Shown here: piece after piece, positions 1 to 8,736 of the stretch
Layout of the letters: each line of letters begins with the position of its first letter
Position numbering within the stretch: position 1 is the stretch's first letter
Origin: Pseudomonas sp. DTU_2021_1001937_2_SI_NGA_ILE_001
GTDB lineage: Bacteria; Pseudomonadota; Gammaproteobacteria; Pseudomonadales; Pseudomonadaceae
Assembly (NCBI RefSeq): GCF_032463525.1
Contig: NZ_CP135971.1
Coordinates: 682,001 to 746,000 of the forward strand
DNA: 64,000 nt
Direction of reading: 5' to 3'
Position numbers and translations under genes: made by a program
The notes under the pieces: model-generated
What the model saw: only the letters and a program-made list of their open reading frames with translations
What the model was told of the DNA's origin: nothing
The model's database searches: none

Positions 1-20
1 CCAGGGATCAGGAGGCGTGT

Positions 21-362
21 ATGTCCAGGCACAACGTTGTCGAGAGTCTGTACGCATGGGTGATGATCGTGGCGATCATCAGTGTCTTCAACATCCAATA
101 CCTGATAAACGCCTTCCTCATCGGTATCTTCCTTTGCCTGGCCTATGTGCCGGCCTATCGCCTGCTGGGCCAGACCGTGCAGAACGTCGAACGCCAGGTG
201 CTGCTGCGTTTCGTCGGTATCGGCTTTCTCATGGCCCTTGTGGCGCTGTGCGTGCTCGGTGACGAGTCACGCGGCAACGCCATGGTCGCGACCCTGCTGG
301 GCTACGCGGCGGCACGCCCGGCACGGATGATGGTGGGCAATTATCTGCTGGCGGAAGATTGA
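21..362 (+). CDS. Small inner-membrane protein, unknown function
   Basis: The 113-residue protein starts at an ATG with a strong AGGAGG ribosome site at 10-15. It has about three hydrophobic segments (roughly residues 13-30, 33-50 and 62-82). Conserved charged residues are few and I see no catalytic motif. The C-terminal part (residues 83-110) is Ala/Arg-rich and probably cytoplasmic. I do not recognise the family. Small phage-derived membrane proteins (holin-like) can look similar, but no lysis genes are nearby. The gene sits at the window edge, so its operon partners upstream are unknown; downstream is a 575 bp gap. Confidence 0.6.
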   Translation: MSRHNVVESLYAWVMIVAIISVFNIQYLINAFLIGIFLCLAYVPAYRLLGQTVQNVERQVLLRFVGIGFLMALVALCVLGDESRGNAMVATLLGYAAARPARMMVGNYLLAED

Positions 363-937
363 GCAATCGCCCTCATGCTCCGGTGTAAAGCGTAATCGAC
401 TGCTCCCGATACGCTGGGTCGGGTTCTCGCCAAAAGGGGCGTGACTCGCGTGTCGGATCACTTACCCGCCTTGCGTTGCCACTTGACCACTGCCATTTTT
501 GTTCAGGCTTGTGAATGACCTGATCGGGTTTCTAAGTAGCGGTGGCAGTTAATTGCTAATGGGTCTCATGACAGACTAGGCCGTTGCGCAGTGGATCACT
601 TGTCAGGCGAGACGTTGATTTAATTCAGAAATGACGTACGTGTTGTCGACGGTCACTCGTTTATTTTCCATCCGAACGTTAGTATGGCCATTTTTAAAAT
701 AACGCGAGCCGCGAGCTGTTTTTGGAACGGCTTGCTGGGTCCGAAAATGTCCGACCTTGCCTGAGGCTGCCAGCCTTATGGGGGACAGCGAAAAAAACCT
801 CCGCCGCACGCTAAAGCCCAGCGCGCGATAGACGATAAGCAGGTGTAAACCTGCATGAAAATCTGCTTGCCCCTGCCATAACTATACGAATACGCGAAGC
901 CACACACGGACGCATGGCTGAGTCTGGAGCACCCCTC
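363..937. other. Intergenic region before chemoreceptor gene
   Basis: This 575 bp stretch has no convincing gene. Short minus-strand ORFs exist (603-809, 776-1099), but they lack ribosome sites and recognisable domains. Positions 480-720 are less GC-rich than the surroundings, which fits regulatory or older intergenic DNA. The one clear signal is the FliA-type promoter at 812-838. The 100-nt 5' UTR after it shows no obvious terminator or riboswitch fold. Confidence 0.5.
812..838 (+). promoter_or_regulatory. FliA (sigma-28) type promoter
   Basis: TAAAGCCC (812-819), an 11 bp spacer, then GACGATAA (831-838). The flagellar/chemotaxis sigma-28 consensus is TAAAGTTT-N11-GCCGATAA, so the match is 12 of 16 with exact spacing. 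It lies 99 bp upstream of the chemoreceptor ATG at 938, as expected for an MCP gene co-regulated with flagella. Confidence 0.75.
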
Positions 938-2560
938 ATGTTTAATAAACTTAGCATTTCGCAAAAGCTTTACCTCAGTTTCGCCACCGTCTGCGTCATC
1001 ATTGCCATTCTGGTAGCAGGTGCCTATAGAGGGTTTGAACAAGTTCAAGAGGCCACGGACAGCAACCTGCATACTTATCAGGTACTGGGTGACACTCAAT
1101 CGGCGCTAGAGCAGTTGATCAATATCGAAACCGGTATGCGTGGCTTCGTTATTGCGTCCAAGGACACTTTTCTGGAACCGCTTATTGCTGGGGAAAAAGT
1201 TTTCGCTGAAAAACTTCAGTCACTCAGAAAGTTGACCGCCGACAACCCGGAGCAACAACGACGCTTGTCACAGCTGGATGAAACACAGAAGCGCTGGATG
1301 AACGAGGATGTCAATCCGATCATCGCGCTGCGCAAGGACCTGACCGCCCGCAATCAGCCGGATGACGAACTGGACAAACGCATTACCGCCGGTGCCGACA
1401 AGGCCAAGATGGACAGCATGCGGGCGACCCTGGCTGAGATCAAAGGCGCCGAGAACCAGTTGCTCGTCAAACGCAGCCAGCACATGAAGGACGCGAAGGA
1501 CTTGGCGTTGATGATCCTGATCTGGGGTGGCCTGGCTGCCGTCGTCTTGTCGCTGGTCATGGCTGCGACCCTGGCGCGCAGTACCACGGCACGCCTGCAG
1601 TTGGCCATTGATGCCGCTACCGCGATTGCCAACGGCAAGCTGGATACCGTGATCGACACCAGCAGCCATGACGAGCTGCCGAAAGCCTTCGACCGCATGC
1701 AGAAGCGCCTGCGTGAGACCATTCAACAGATCAACCAGGCCGCGCGCGAGCTGGTGGTTGCCGTGCAGCAGATCTCCGGTGCTTCCACGCAGCTGTCCGG
1801 GGCCATTCATGAGCAGTCGACTTCAGCCTCGGCGATGGCTGCGACCATCGAAGAGCTGACCGTCAGCATCCACCACGTGTCGGAGAACGCCGACGAGGCC
1901 CACCAGATCGCCAGCCAGTCGGGCGAGCAATCCAAGGAAGGCGCACAGGTCATCGAGAGCACGCTGTCGAGCATGAGCGGCATCGCCAAGACCGTGCAGC
2001 ACTCCTCGGCGCAGGTCGCCGACCTGGGTCAGCATTCGGAGCACATCTCCTCGATCATTGGTGTGATTCAGGGCATTGCCGACCAGACCAACCTGCTGGC
2101 GCTCAACGCCGCCATCGAGGCTGCACGTGCCGGCGAACAGGGCCGTGGTTTTGCCGTGGTGGCCGATGAAGTGCGCCTGCTGGCACAGAACACCGGCAAG
2201 TCGACCAAGGAAATCTCCGGCATGATCGAAAAGATCCAGGCCGGGGTGCGTGACACCGTCGAAACGATGCGCAGTGGTGTGGATGAGGTGAACCAGGGCG
2301 TGGCCATGGCCGGTACGGCGGGGCAGGCGATCATCGGTATTCGCGACAGCTCCAGCAAAGTGCTGCATGTCGTCGACCAGATCTCCTTCGCCCTGCGTGA
2401 GCAGACCGCTGCCAGCCAGGACGTAGCGCGCAGCGTGGAACGTTCGGCGCAGATGGCCGAGCAGAACAACCAATCGGTGCAAGAACTGCTGAAAACCAGC
2501 GGCAACCTCAACACCCTGGCCGCCGGCCTGCAGCGCGAAGTGGCCAAGTTCCAGGTCTGA
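938..2560 (+). CDS. Methyl-accepting chemotaxis protein with CHASE3 sensor
   Basis: Membrane chemoreceptor of 540 residues that signals to CheA/CheW. It has TM1 at about 11-30, a periplasmic domain at 35-188 with CHASE3 character (the [13 protein letters not shown] segment and helical charge pattern), TM2 at about 190-212, HAMP to about 265, and a cytoplasmic MCP signalling domain. The conserved hairpin tip ([17 protein letters not shown]) is near residues 387-405. There is no C-terminal CheR/CheB-tethering pentapeptide. I chose ATG 938, which follows GGAG at 926-929; an in-frame ATG at 914 has no ribosome site and would add eight atypical residues. A FliA promoter at 812-838 suggests flagellar-regulon control. 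The ligand cannot be read from the sequence. Confidence 0.93.
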   Translation: MFNKLSISQKLYLSFATVCVIIAILVAGAYRGFEQVQEATDSNLHTYQVLGDTQSALEQLINIETGMRGFVIASKDTFLEPLIAGEKVFAEKLQSLRKLTADNPEQQRRLSQLDETQKRWMNEDVNPIIALRKDLTARNQPDDELDKRITAGADKAKMDSMRATLAEIKGAENQLLVKRSQHMKDAKDLALMILIWGGLAAVVLSLVMAATLARSTTARLQLAIDAATAIANGKLDTVIDTSSHDELPKAFDRMQKRLRETIQQINQAARELVVAVQQISGASTQLSGAIHEQSTSASAMAATIEELTVSIHHVSENADEAHQIASQSGEQSKEGAQVIESTLSSMSGIAKTVQHSSAQVADLGQHSEHISSIIGVIQGIADQTNLLALNAAIEAARAGEQGRGFAVVADEVRLLAQNTGKSTKEISGMIEKIQAGVRDTVETMRSGVDEVNQGVAMAGTAGQAIIGIRDSSSKVLHVVDQISFALREQTAASQDVARSVERSAQMAEQNNQSVQELLKTSGNLNTLAAGLQREVAKFQV

Positions 2561-2570
2561 ACCGGAAAGG

Positions 2571-2640
2571 CCCGGTAGGGGCTTCAGCCGCGAAGAGCCC
2601 AGCGCAGCCTTCGCAGCCGAAGCCGTTCCTGCATCCTGCC
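2571..2640. repeat. Degenerate REP-type repeat
   Basis: A GGTAGGGGCTTCAGCCGCG core followed by an imperfect inverted counterpart (TTCGCAGCCGAAGCCG) lies between the chemoreceptor stop and the converging regulator gene. It resembles the REP cores elsewhere in the window but lacks the outer AATACTG arms. It may also act as a bidirectional transcription terminator. Confidence 0.45.
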
Positions 2641-2660
2641 GCTGGGTAAGCCGCGTCTGG

Positions 2661-3614
2661 TCAGGCCCGGGCGAACTGCTTGCGGTAGCTGGTGGGGCTG
2701 ACCCCGACCAGATTGCGAAAATGCCGCCGGAACGACTCCTCGGAACCGAAGCCGCTCTTTTCCACCACTTCGATCAGCCGCACCTTGGGCGATTCCAGCA
2801 GTTCCTTGGCGTAGGCGACGCGTTCGCCCAGCAGCCAGTCGTAGGGCGTCAGCCCGGTGCACTCCATGAAGCTGCGGTGCAGGGTGCGGGTGCTGACGGC
2901 GGCCTTGTCGGCCATGTCCTTGATGGTGATCGGGCGCTGCAGGTCGCTGCGGATCCAGTCCATGAGGTTGGAGATTGGCGCGTCGCTGGTGCTCACCAGC
3001 TGGCGCGTGGCGTATTGTGACTGGCCGCCTTCGCGATGCGGCGGGATGACCATGCGCTGGGCGACCATGTTGGCCACCTTGGCGCCGTGGTCCTTGCGCA
3101 CCAGATGCAGCATCATGTCCAGCCCGGCGGCAGAGCCGGCGGCCGTGACGATGTGCTCCTCATCCACGTACAGCTCATTGGGCTGGATGGTCAGCTCCGG
3201 GTACATGCTGGCCAGCAGGTCGGTGAAGCGCCAGTGGGTGGTGACCTTGTGGCCGTTGAGCAGGCCGGCGGCGGCCAGCACGAAGGCACCGGTGCAGATC
3301 GAGCAGATCCGCGCGCCGCGTGCATGCGCGGCTTGCAACTGTTCGATGAGGCGGGCTGGCACTTCGGCCTCTACGCCGCGCCAGCCGGGCACGATGATGG
3401 TGTCGGCGTTCTCCAGCAGCACGTCGCCAGCGGTGGGGGTGATGGTGATGCCACCCGCAGCGGTGATCGGCCCATCGTCCACCGCGTAGGTGGCGAACTC
3501 ATACCAGGGTACGCCCAGTTCCGGGCGCTTGAGGGCGAATACCTCGACGGTGCAGCCGAATTCGAAGGTGCACAGCTGGTTATAGATGAGGGCGACGACC
3601 AGATGATTCTTCAT
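2661..3614 (-). CDS. ftrA: GlxA-family (FtrA-like) regulator: DJ-1/PfpI plus AraC domains
   Basis: A 317-residue cytoplasmic regulator. Residues 1-190 form a DJ-1/PfpI fold with the nucleophile-elbow motif ICTGAFVLAAAGLL and the TTHW motif. Residues 210-317 form an AraC HTH domain with two helix-turn-helices (KDMADKAAVSTRTLHRSF; VVEKSGFGSEESFRRHFR). In this family the N-terminal domain usually serves as a sensor rather than an enzyme. Its start is 177 bp from the divergent PfpI hydrolase gene, so it probably controls that gene. The shared region contains a nested palindrome. The FtrA name is by family resemblance; CdhR/GlxA/ArgR-like relatives have the same architecture. Confidence 0.85.
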   Translation of the reverse strand: MKNHLVVALIYNQLCTFEFGCTVEVFALKRPELGVPWYEFATYAVDDGPITAAGGITITPTAGDVLLENADTIIVPGWRGVEAEVPARLIEQLQAAHARGARICSICTGAFVLAAAGLLNGHKVTTHWRFTDLLASMYPELTIQPNELYVDEEHIVTAAGSAAGLDMMLHLVRKDHGAKVANMVAQRMVIPPHREGGQSQYATRQLVSTSDAPISNLMDWIRSDLQRPITIKDMADKAAVSTRTLHRSFMECTGLTPYDWLLGERVAYAKELLESPKVRLIEVVEKSGFGSEESFRRHFRNLVGVSPTSYRKQFARA

Positions 3615-3691
3615 GGCGGGATGTGACCGGATATTGGCATTACCGACAGTAGTTGCCCCTGATGCTACTCAGTAATCTGCCTCCTGTCACT

Positions 3692-3757
3692 CAGGGCCTG
3701 TCCCCCAGGCCGTGGCGCCCGTCCGGTGCGCCACGCAGCGCCACGCGACAGGCCCTG
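3692..3757. promoter_or_regulatory. Nested inverted repeats in divergent control region
   Basis: Outer arms CAGGGCCTGTC (3692-3702) and GACAGGCCCTG (3747-3757) are perfect complements. Inside them, CGTGGCGC (3711-3718) and GCGCCACG (3728-3735) form a second perfect stem with a 9 nt loop. The structure ends 34 nt before the PfpI-family ATG and lies between that gene and the divergent GlxA-family regulator. It could be an operator pair, a leader RNA hairpin over the transcript start, or a terminator-like insulator. Confidence 0.5.
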
Positions 3758-3791
3758 GATGGAGTCATTTTTTCAGGGGAGCCCATACAAC

Positions 3792-4397
3792 ATGACACTC
3801 AATATCGGCATCTACGTATTCGACGACGTCGAAGTACTGGACTTCGCGGGGCCCTATGAAGTGTTCACCACCGCGACCCGCATGCATGCCCGCAACAGCC
3901 GCGACGAGCGTCCGCTGTTCAACGTCTTCACCATCGGTCGCAGCACCGCGCCGGTGCGCGCCAGGGCCGGGCTGAAGGTCGACCCGGACTACGCCATCGA
4001 TGACCACCCGCACCTCGACTGCCTGGTGGTGCCGGGCGGCGTGGTCACCGCCGAGCTGGAAAAGCGCGATGTCATCGACTGGATCAGCGGCCAGGCGGTG
4101 CCCGACCGCCTGGTCGCTTCCGTATGCACCGGCGCTTTTCTGCTGGCACAGACCGGCAAACTCAATGGTCGCCAGGTGACCACCCACTGGGAAGACATCG
4201 CCGACCTCAAGGAAATGTTCCCGTCCGTGGACGTGCTCAGCACCTTGCGCTGGGTGGATGAAGGCGCGTTCATCACCTCGGCCGGTATCTCTGCCGGTAT
4301 CGACATGAGCCTGCACCTGGTCGAGCGTCTGCACGACCGTGCCCTGGCCGAGCGCACTGCGCTGCAGATGGATTTCGACTGGACCGAGAACGACTGA
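3792..4397 (+). CDS. DJ-1/PfpI family hydrolase, isonitrile hydratase-like
   Basis: 201-residue single-domain DJ-1/PfpI protein. The nucleophile-elbow Cys112 lies in ASVCTGAFLLAQ, followed by Thr113, and Asp17 lies in VLDFAGPYEV. In Pseudomonas isonitrile hydratase (InhA), an Asp at this position and the Cys-Thr pair are needed for catalysis, so a hydratase of that type is plausible. The TTHW motif (about 137-140) is also conserved. I chose ATG 3792, preceded by CAGGGGAG; the frame stays open upstream, but that part covers the nested palindrome. It is divergent from a GlxA-type regulator, suggesting dedicated control. The substrate is not proven. Confidence 0.8.
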   Translation: MTLNIGIYVFDDVEVLDFAGPYEVFTTATRMHARNSRDERPLFNVFTIGRSTAPVRARAGLKVDPDYAIDDHPHLDCLVVPGGVVTAELEKRDVIDWISGQAVPDRLVASVCTGAFLLAQTGKLNGRQVTTHWEDIADLKEMFPSVDVLSTLRWVDEGAFITSAGISAGIDMSLHLVERLHDRALAERTALQMDFDWTEND

Positions 4398-4512
4398 CGA
4401 GTCGCCATCCCTGGCCGTGGCCATGCCGCCGTCAGGACCTGCATCGTTCAAAGCCTGGCCTGCAAGCCGTGTCTTGCGGCCGGGCATGGTGCGTTTGCAG
4501 CGGCCCTCTCGC

Positions 4513-4566
4513 CTAGGTTCTGTACGAAAAGTCGCCGAGCGCAGGCACTTTTCGTACAGAACCTAG
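4513..4566. repeat. 54-bp near-palindrome resembling paired IS ends
   Basis: Perfect 20 bp arms (4513-4532 and 4547-4566) surround a 14 bp centre (CGCCGAGCGCAGGC). Each arm ends in CTAG, and the part next to it reads GTTCTGTACGAAAAGT, which looks like an insertion-sequence terminal repeat. CTAG is the type of target used by IS5-like elements. With no room for a transposase, this could be a minimal MITE or a deletion remnant. No U-tract follows directly (GCGTTTT comes next), so it is a poor terminator, though a hairpin this strong may still stop transcription after the PfpI gene. Confidence 0.55.
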
Positions 4567-4626
4567 CGTTTTACACCTGCCTGAACCCAGGCCTGCGTCC
4601 CCTCGCCATGCAAAGTGCAGGAACAC

Positions 4627-5501
4627 ATGAGAACCCACTTCTTCAAGATCGTCCAAACCGTCGCGCAGCATGGCTCTTTCTCGGAAGCCGCAGCCATTCT
4701 CGGTTGCAGCCAGTCCAACATCAGCTACGCCATCAAGGAAGTCGAAGACTACTTCGAAAAGCGCCTGTTCATCCGCAGCCGCACCGGTTGCACCCTCACC
4801 CCGGAAGGCAAGGTCATCAGCCAGACCCTGGGTCAGATGCTGGCGACCCTCGAACAGCTAAAAAAAATGGAGTCAGCGGCTCCGTTGCCATCCACTACAG
4901 CACCCATGTACAGGAAACCAATCTCGGTCCCTCACTGGATTACCTCGCCCGGCACTACCCGGACATTCAACTGAGCGTGTTGCATACGCATCAGCTACAG
5001 CCCAGCCTCGACCCCCTGCAGCGCGAAGCGGCCGATATCCTCATTCTGCCGAGCACCGTGCTCGACGAGCAGCACATCGAGCACCATCGTTGGTCAGATC
5101 ACTACGTGCTGGTGATCGCCCGCAGCATTTGCAAGCGTGCCGTCCCGCTGACCGACCTGGTGCGCGGTGTGCGCTACGTGGCCTGGCGGCATCCCGGCCA
5201 GGATCATCTGTACGCCCAGCTGGCCGCCGCGCAGTTGCGCCTGAGTCATCGCGGCGAACTCAGCTGCCTGGACACCCTGCTGGACCTGGTCAGCAAGGGG
5301 CACTGCCTGGCGGTACTGCCCAGTGCCTTGCTGCCGGTCAGCGATCCCGGCCTGGAATACCTCAGCCTGCCGGTGCCGGTGAAGCGGCGGATCAGCGTGG
5401 TGGCGCGGCCGACGTCGCTGTTGTCCAACGCTGCCAATGTGGTGATCGAGGCCCTCAAAAAAGCCCCGGCCCAGCCCCCTCGGCGTCTGGAACGGGTGTA
5501 G
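4627..5501 (+). pseudogene. LysR-family regulator with a frame break at an A8 run
   Basis: The winged HTH half (FKIVQTVAQHGSFSEAAAIL..., from ATG 4627 with AGGA at 4619-4622) is in one frame and ends out of frame at 4974. The effector-binding half (from about KKNGVSGSVAIHYST to 5501) is in the -1 frame. Together they make a complete LysR protein of about 291 residues. The junction is eight A at 4860-4867, read CTA AAA AAA ATG, which contains the classical A_AAA_AAA slippery heptamer in phase. A 15-nt hairpin candidate (GGAGTC/GGCTCC, loop AGC, one G-U pair, 4869-4883) follows after 2 nt. This may be programmed -1 frameshifting, transcriptional slippage, phase variation (nine or six A would restore the frame), true inactivation or a sequence error. 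Confidence 0.75.
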
Positions 5502-5616
5502 CGCGCCTGCTTGTCGATGCAACGAATGCCGCACGGGAGGTTCTACAGCTTAGGAAAGAATCCATCGGGGGTGCAGGCCCCCGGGTCGTGCAATCGCAAA
5601 TGGATGAACGGACCCC

Positions 5617-7680
5617 ATGACGAAACCGGACAAACACTACGTCGACTGGCTGGTGGAGCAGTCGATGCTGCAGGCCGCCAGGCAACGGGCAAAAACCTAC
5701 GGCGGGCAGGGCAGGCTCTGGCAGCGGCCCTTCGCCCATGCGCGGCCACGCGACGCCACGGCGATTGCCTCGGTGTGGTTCACCGCCTACCCGGCGTCCA
5801 TCGTGACCCGCGAGGGTGGCTCGGTACTCGAAGCCCTGGGTGATGAAAACCTTTGGCGGGCGCTGTCGGAAATCGGCATCCAGGGTATCCACAACGGGCC
5901 ATTGAAACTCTCTGGTGGCCTGCAGGGGTATGAGCGCACGCCCAGCGTGGACGGCAACTTCGACCGCATCAGCTTCGGTATCGACCCGGACCTGGGCGAA
6001 GAAAGCCAACTGCTCAACCTCAGCCGCATCGCCGCCGCGCACAACGCCGTGGTGATCGACGACGTCATTCCCTCGCACACCGGCAAGGGCGCGGACTTCC
6101 GTCTTGCCGAGATGGCTTATGAGGATTACCCCGGCCTTTACCATATGGTCGAGATCCGCGAAGAAGACTGGCCGCTGCTGCCGCCGGTGCCGGAAGGCCG
6201 CGACGCGGTGAACCTGCTGCCCGAGACGGTCGACCTGCTGCGCGACAAGCACTACATCGTCGGCCAGTTGCAGCGGGTGATCTTCTTCGAGCCAGGGGTC
6301 AAGGAAACCGACTGGAGCGCCACCGACGAAGTGGTGGGCGTGGACGGCAAGACCCGGCGTTGGGTGTATCTGCATTACTTCAAGGAAGGCCAGCCGTCGC
6401 TGAACTGGCTGGACCCCAGCTTCGCCGCCCAGCAGATGATCATCGGCGATGCCCTGCACGCCATCGACGTCATGGGCGCGCGGGTGCTGCGCCTCGATGC
6501 CAATGGTTTCCTTGGCGTAGAGCGCAAGCTCGAAGGCGGCGCCTGGTCGGAAAGCCACCCGCTGTCGATCACCGGCAACCAGTTGCTTGGCGGGGCGATC
6601 CGCAAGGCTGGCGGGTTCAGCTTCCAGGAGCTGAACCTGACCGTTGATGACATCGCCACCATGTCGCACGGCGGGGCCGACCTGTCCTATGACTTCATCA
6701 ACCGCCCGGCCTACCAGCATGCGCTGGTCACCGGCAATACCGAGTTCCTGCGCCTGATGCTGCGCCAGGTGCATGCCTTCGGCATCGACCCGGCGTCGCT
6801 GATCCATGCGTTGCAGAACCACGACGAGCTGACCCTGGAGCTGGTGCATTTCTGGACCCTGCACGCCCACGACACCTACCACTACCAAGGCCAGACCTTT
6901 CCCGGGAACATCCTGCGCGAGCACATCCGCGAAGAGATGTACGAGCATCTGGCCGGCGAGCATGCGCCTTACAACCTCAAGTTCGTCACCAATGGCGTGT
7001 CGTGCACCACCGCCAGTGTCATCACGGCAGCGCTGGGCATCCGCGACCTGGACGCGATCACCGAGGCGGACATCCAGCAGATCCAGCACATCCACCTGTT
7101 GCTGGTGATGTTCAACGCCATGCAGCCGGGGGTATTCGCGCTGTCGGGCTGGGACCTGGTGGGGGCCTTGCCGCTTGCTGCCGAGCAGGTACAGCACCTG
7201 ATGCAGGACGGCGACACACGCTGGATTCATCGTGGCGCCTATGATCTGGTCGACCTCAATCCGCAGGCCGAAGTCTCGACCGGCGGCATGCCCAAGGCCC
7301 GTGCGCTGTACGGCAGCCTGGTCGAGCAGTTGCAGCGCCCGGATTCCTTCGCCTCGCAGTTGAAGAAGATCCTCGCCGTGCGCCGCGCCTATGACATCGC
7401 CGCGAGCCGCCAGGTCCTCATACCGGATGTCGAGCACCCCGGCCTGTTGGTGATGGTCCATGAGCTGCCGGCGGAAAAGGGCACGCAGATCACCGCGTTG
7501 AACTTCAGCAACCAGCCGATCACCGAAACCCTGCATCTGCCGGCGGACATCGTGCCCGGCCCGATGGTGGACATTATCAACGAGCGGGTCGAGGGTGACT
7601 TGAGCGAGCAGGGTGAGTTCACCATCAACCTGGATGCCTACGAGGCGCTGGCGCTGCGGGTGGTCAGCCACCTGGTGTAG
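5617..7680 (+). CDS. GH13 alpha-glucan/trehalose synthase-like enzyme
   Basis: 687-residue glycoside hydrolase family 13 protein. The family's catalytic motifs are present: nucleophile Asp in [12 protein letters not shown] (about residue 293), acid/base Glu in FSFQELNLT (about 338) and the transition-state Asp in LQNHDELT (about 403). The insert pattern resembles pseudomonad proteins annotated as maltose alpha-D-glucosyltransferase (trehalose synthase), but with no maltokinase fusion. There is no signal peptide, so it is cytosolic. The ATG at 5617 has a modest GGA upstream. It stands alone between the LysR gene and the XRE-cupin gene and does not sit in a glg/tre operon. Reaction specificity (isomerase or hydrolase) cannot be settled here. 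Confidence 0.8.
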   Translation: MTKPDKHYVDWLVEQSMLQAARQRAKTYGGQGRLWQRPFAHARPRDATAIASVWFTAYPASIVTREGGSVLEALGDENLWRALSEIGIQGIHNGPLKLSGGLQGYERTPSVDGNFDRISFGIDPDLGEESQLLNLSRIAAAHNAVVIDDVIPSHTGKGADFRLAEMAYEDYPGLYHMVEIREEDWPLLPPVPEGRDAVNLLPETVDLLRDKHYIVGQLQRVIFFEPGVKETDWSATDEVVGVDGKTRRWVYLHYFKEGQPSLNWLDPSFAAQQMIIGDALHAIDVMGARVLRLDANGFLGVERKLEGGAWSESHPLSITGNQLLGGAIRKAGGFSFQELNLTVDDIATMSHGGADLSYDFINRPAYQHALVTGNTEFLRLMLRQVHAFGIDPASLIHALQNHDELTLELVHFWTLHAHDTYHYQGQTFPGNILREHIREEMYEHLAGEHAPYNLKFVTNGVSCTTASVITAALGIRDLDAITEADIQQIQHIHLLLVMFNAMQPGVFALSGWDLVGALPLAAEQVQHLMQDGDTRWIHRGAYDLVDLNPQAEVSTGGMPKARALYGSLVEQLQRPDSFASQLKKILAVRRAYDIAASRQVLIPDVEHPGLLVMVHELPAEKGTQITALNFSNQPITETLHLPADIVPGPMVDIINERVEGDLSEQGEFTINLDAYEALALRVVSHLV

Positions 7681-7742
7681 CCGCGTGCCTTGAGGGTGGA
7701 GCCGCTTGCGCCGCTACGCATTGCGTCTGCTTGGGGCGTAAT

Positions 7743-7784
7743 GCGGCGAAAGCCGCCGCGGCCGGTCGGGCTTATGGACCGGCC
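7743..7784 (+). terminator. Paired hairpins after GH13 gene
   Basis: Two adjacent stem-loops: GCGGC-gaaa-GCCGC (7743-7756) and GGCCGGTC with GACCGGCC (7760-7767 and 7777-7784, 9 nt loop). They lie 62 nt after the GH13 stop and 75 nt before the next ATG. No U-tract follows, so this is either a weak terminator or leader structure for the XRE-cupin gene. Confidence 0.3.
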
Positions 7785-7858
7785 CGGTAAACGTGCTTTA
7801 ATACGCGGCTTCCAAGGGGCGGGTGCCCACTCTTCGACTTCTTTCATGCAAGGCGGTT

Positions 7859-8413
7859 ATGGACACGGGCACACGACTCAAGCTGGTTCGCGAAAGCCAC
7901 AAATTGTCCCAGCGCGAGCTGGCCAGGCGCAGTGGGGTAACCAACGCCACCATTTCGCTGATCGAGCAGAACCGCGTCAGCCCTTCCGTGAGTTCGCTGA
8001 AGAAGCTTCTCGAAGGCATCCCGATGACCCTCGCCGAGTTCTTCACTTTCGACCAGCCGCCCGGGCAGGCGCCGGAGCGCTATGTGTTTCGCGCCGCCGA
8101 CCAACCGGACCTGGGCCGCGACGGGTTGCGCCTGTTGCTGGTCGGCGCAACCCTTCCGCAGCGACAGATGCGCGTGCTGCGCGAGTTGTACGCGCCCGGT
8201 GCCAGCTCCGGTGACGAGCCCATCGTGCACAGCGAGGGCGAAGAGTGCGGCCTGGTGACCCGCGGCACCATCGAGCTGACTATCGACGGGCAGGTGAATG
8301 TCCTGGGCCCAGGCGATGGCTACTACTTTCCTACCACCTTGCCGCACCGTTTTCGCAACATTGGCCAGGACGAGGCCGAGATCATCAGCGCCAACACGCC
8401 GGCGAACTTTTAA
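7859..8413 (+). CDS. XRE-cupin transcriptional regulator (PuuR-like)
   Basis: 184-residue regulator with an N-terminal XRE/Cro helix-turn-helix (residues 6-60; LSQRELARRSGVTNATISLIE) and a C-terminal cupin fold (about 105-178; HSEGEECGLVTRGTIEL and the PTTLPHRFRN strand). This architecture is shared with PuuR and other regulators that sense small amino or polyamine metabolites through the cupin. ATG 7859 is preceded by AAGG; an upstream GTG at 7823 lacks support. Its targets are not evident. It is flanked by unrelated genes on the same strand and followed by a REPIN. Confidence 0.88.
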   Translation: MDTGTRLKLVRESHKLSQRELARRSGVTNATISLIEQNRVSPSVSSLKKLLEGIPMTLAEFFTFDQPPGQAPERYVFRAADQPDLGRDGLRLLLVGATLPQRQMRVLRELYAPGASSGDEPIVHSEGEECGLVTRGTIELTIDGQVNVLGPGDGYYFPTTLPHRFRNIGQDEAEIISANTPANF

Positions 8414-8461
8414 CGGCCAGTCCTCAGGCAATGATCCTTCAGGCGCGCTTCGCGGCTACAA

Positions 8462-8598
8462 ACAATACTGTCCGATTAAGCGCTTTGCGGGAGCGAGCTG
8501 GCTCGCGAAGGCGCCAGGAAATTCACTGCATCGGTTGTGAACGGGCGGTCGCTTCGCGGCTGAAGCCGCTCCCACCCGGCTAACTGACCGGTATTGTG
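8462..8598. repeat. REPIN A with outer AATACTG arms
   Basis: Left arm ACAATACTGTCCGATTAAGC is followed by one REP core (GGAGCGAGCTGGCTCGCGAAG), a spacer containing a GAAATTCACTGCATC block, then an inverted REP (CTTCGCGGCTGAAGCCGCTCC) and the right arm GGCTAACTGACCGGTATTGT. The two arms are imperfect inverted copies, so the whole 137 bp unit is a large imperfect palindrome. The gap between the XRE-cupin stop and the helicase start (8414-8736) holds this repeat and about 140 bp of otherwise featureless sequence. Confidence 0.85.
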
Positions 8599-8736
8599 GC
8601 TACAAAGGCTGAAAAGCGTCCGAACTGACAGGGCTGTCTCGAGCGGCGCAGGCGTCTGCCGACCACCGATCCATTTCCATTTGCCAGCATTGGATGGTCT
8701 GGTTACTGTGCGCCCATCCAGTATTCGGTAACCCCC

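Noticed and set aside
603..1099. Small minus-strand ORFs upstream of the first chemoreceptor
   Set aside because: They have no ribosome site or domain and overlap the FliA promoter and the chemoreceptor start.
5455..7671. 738-residue antisense frame over the GH13 gene
   Set aside because: Antisense artefact; the GH13 catalytic motifs are intact on the plus strand.
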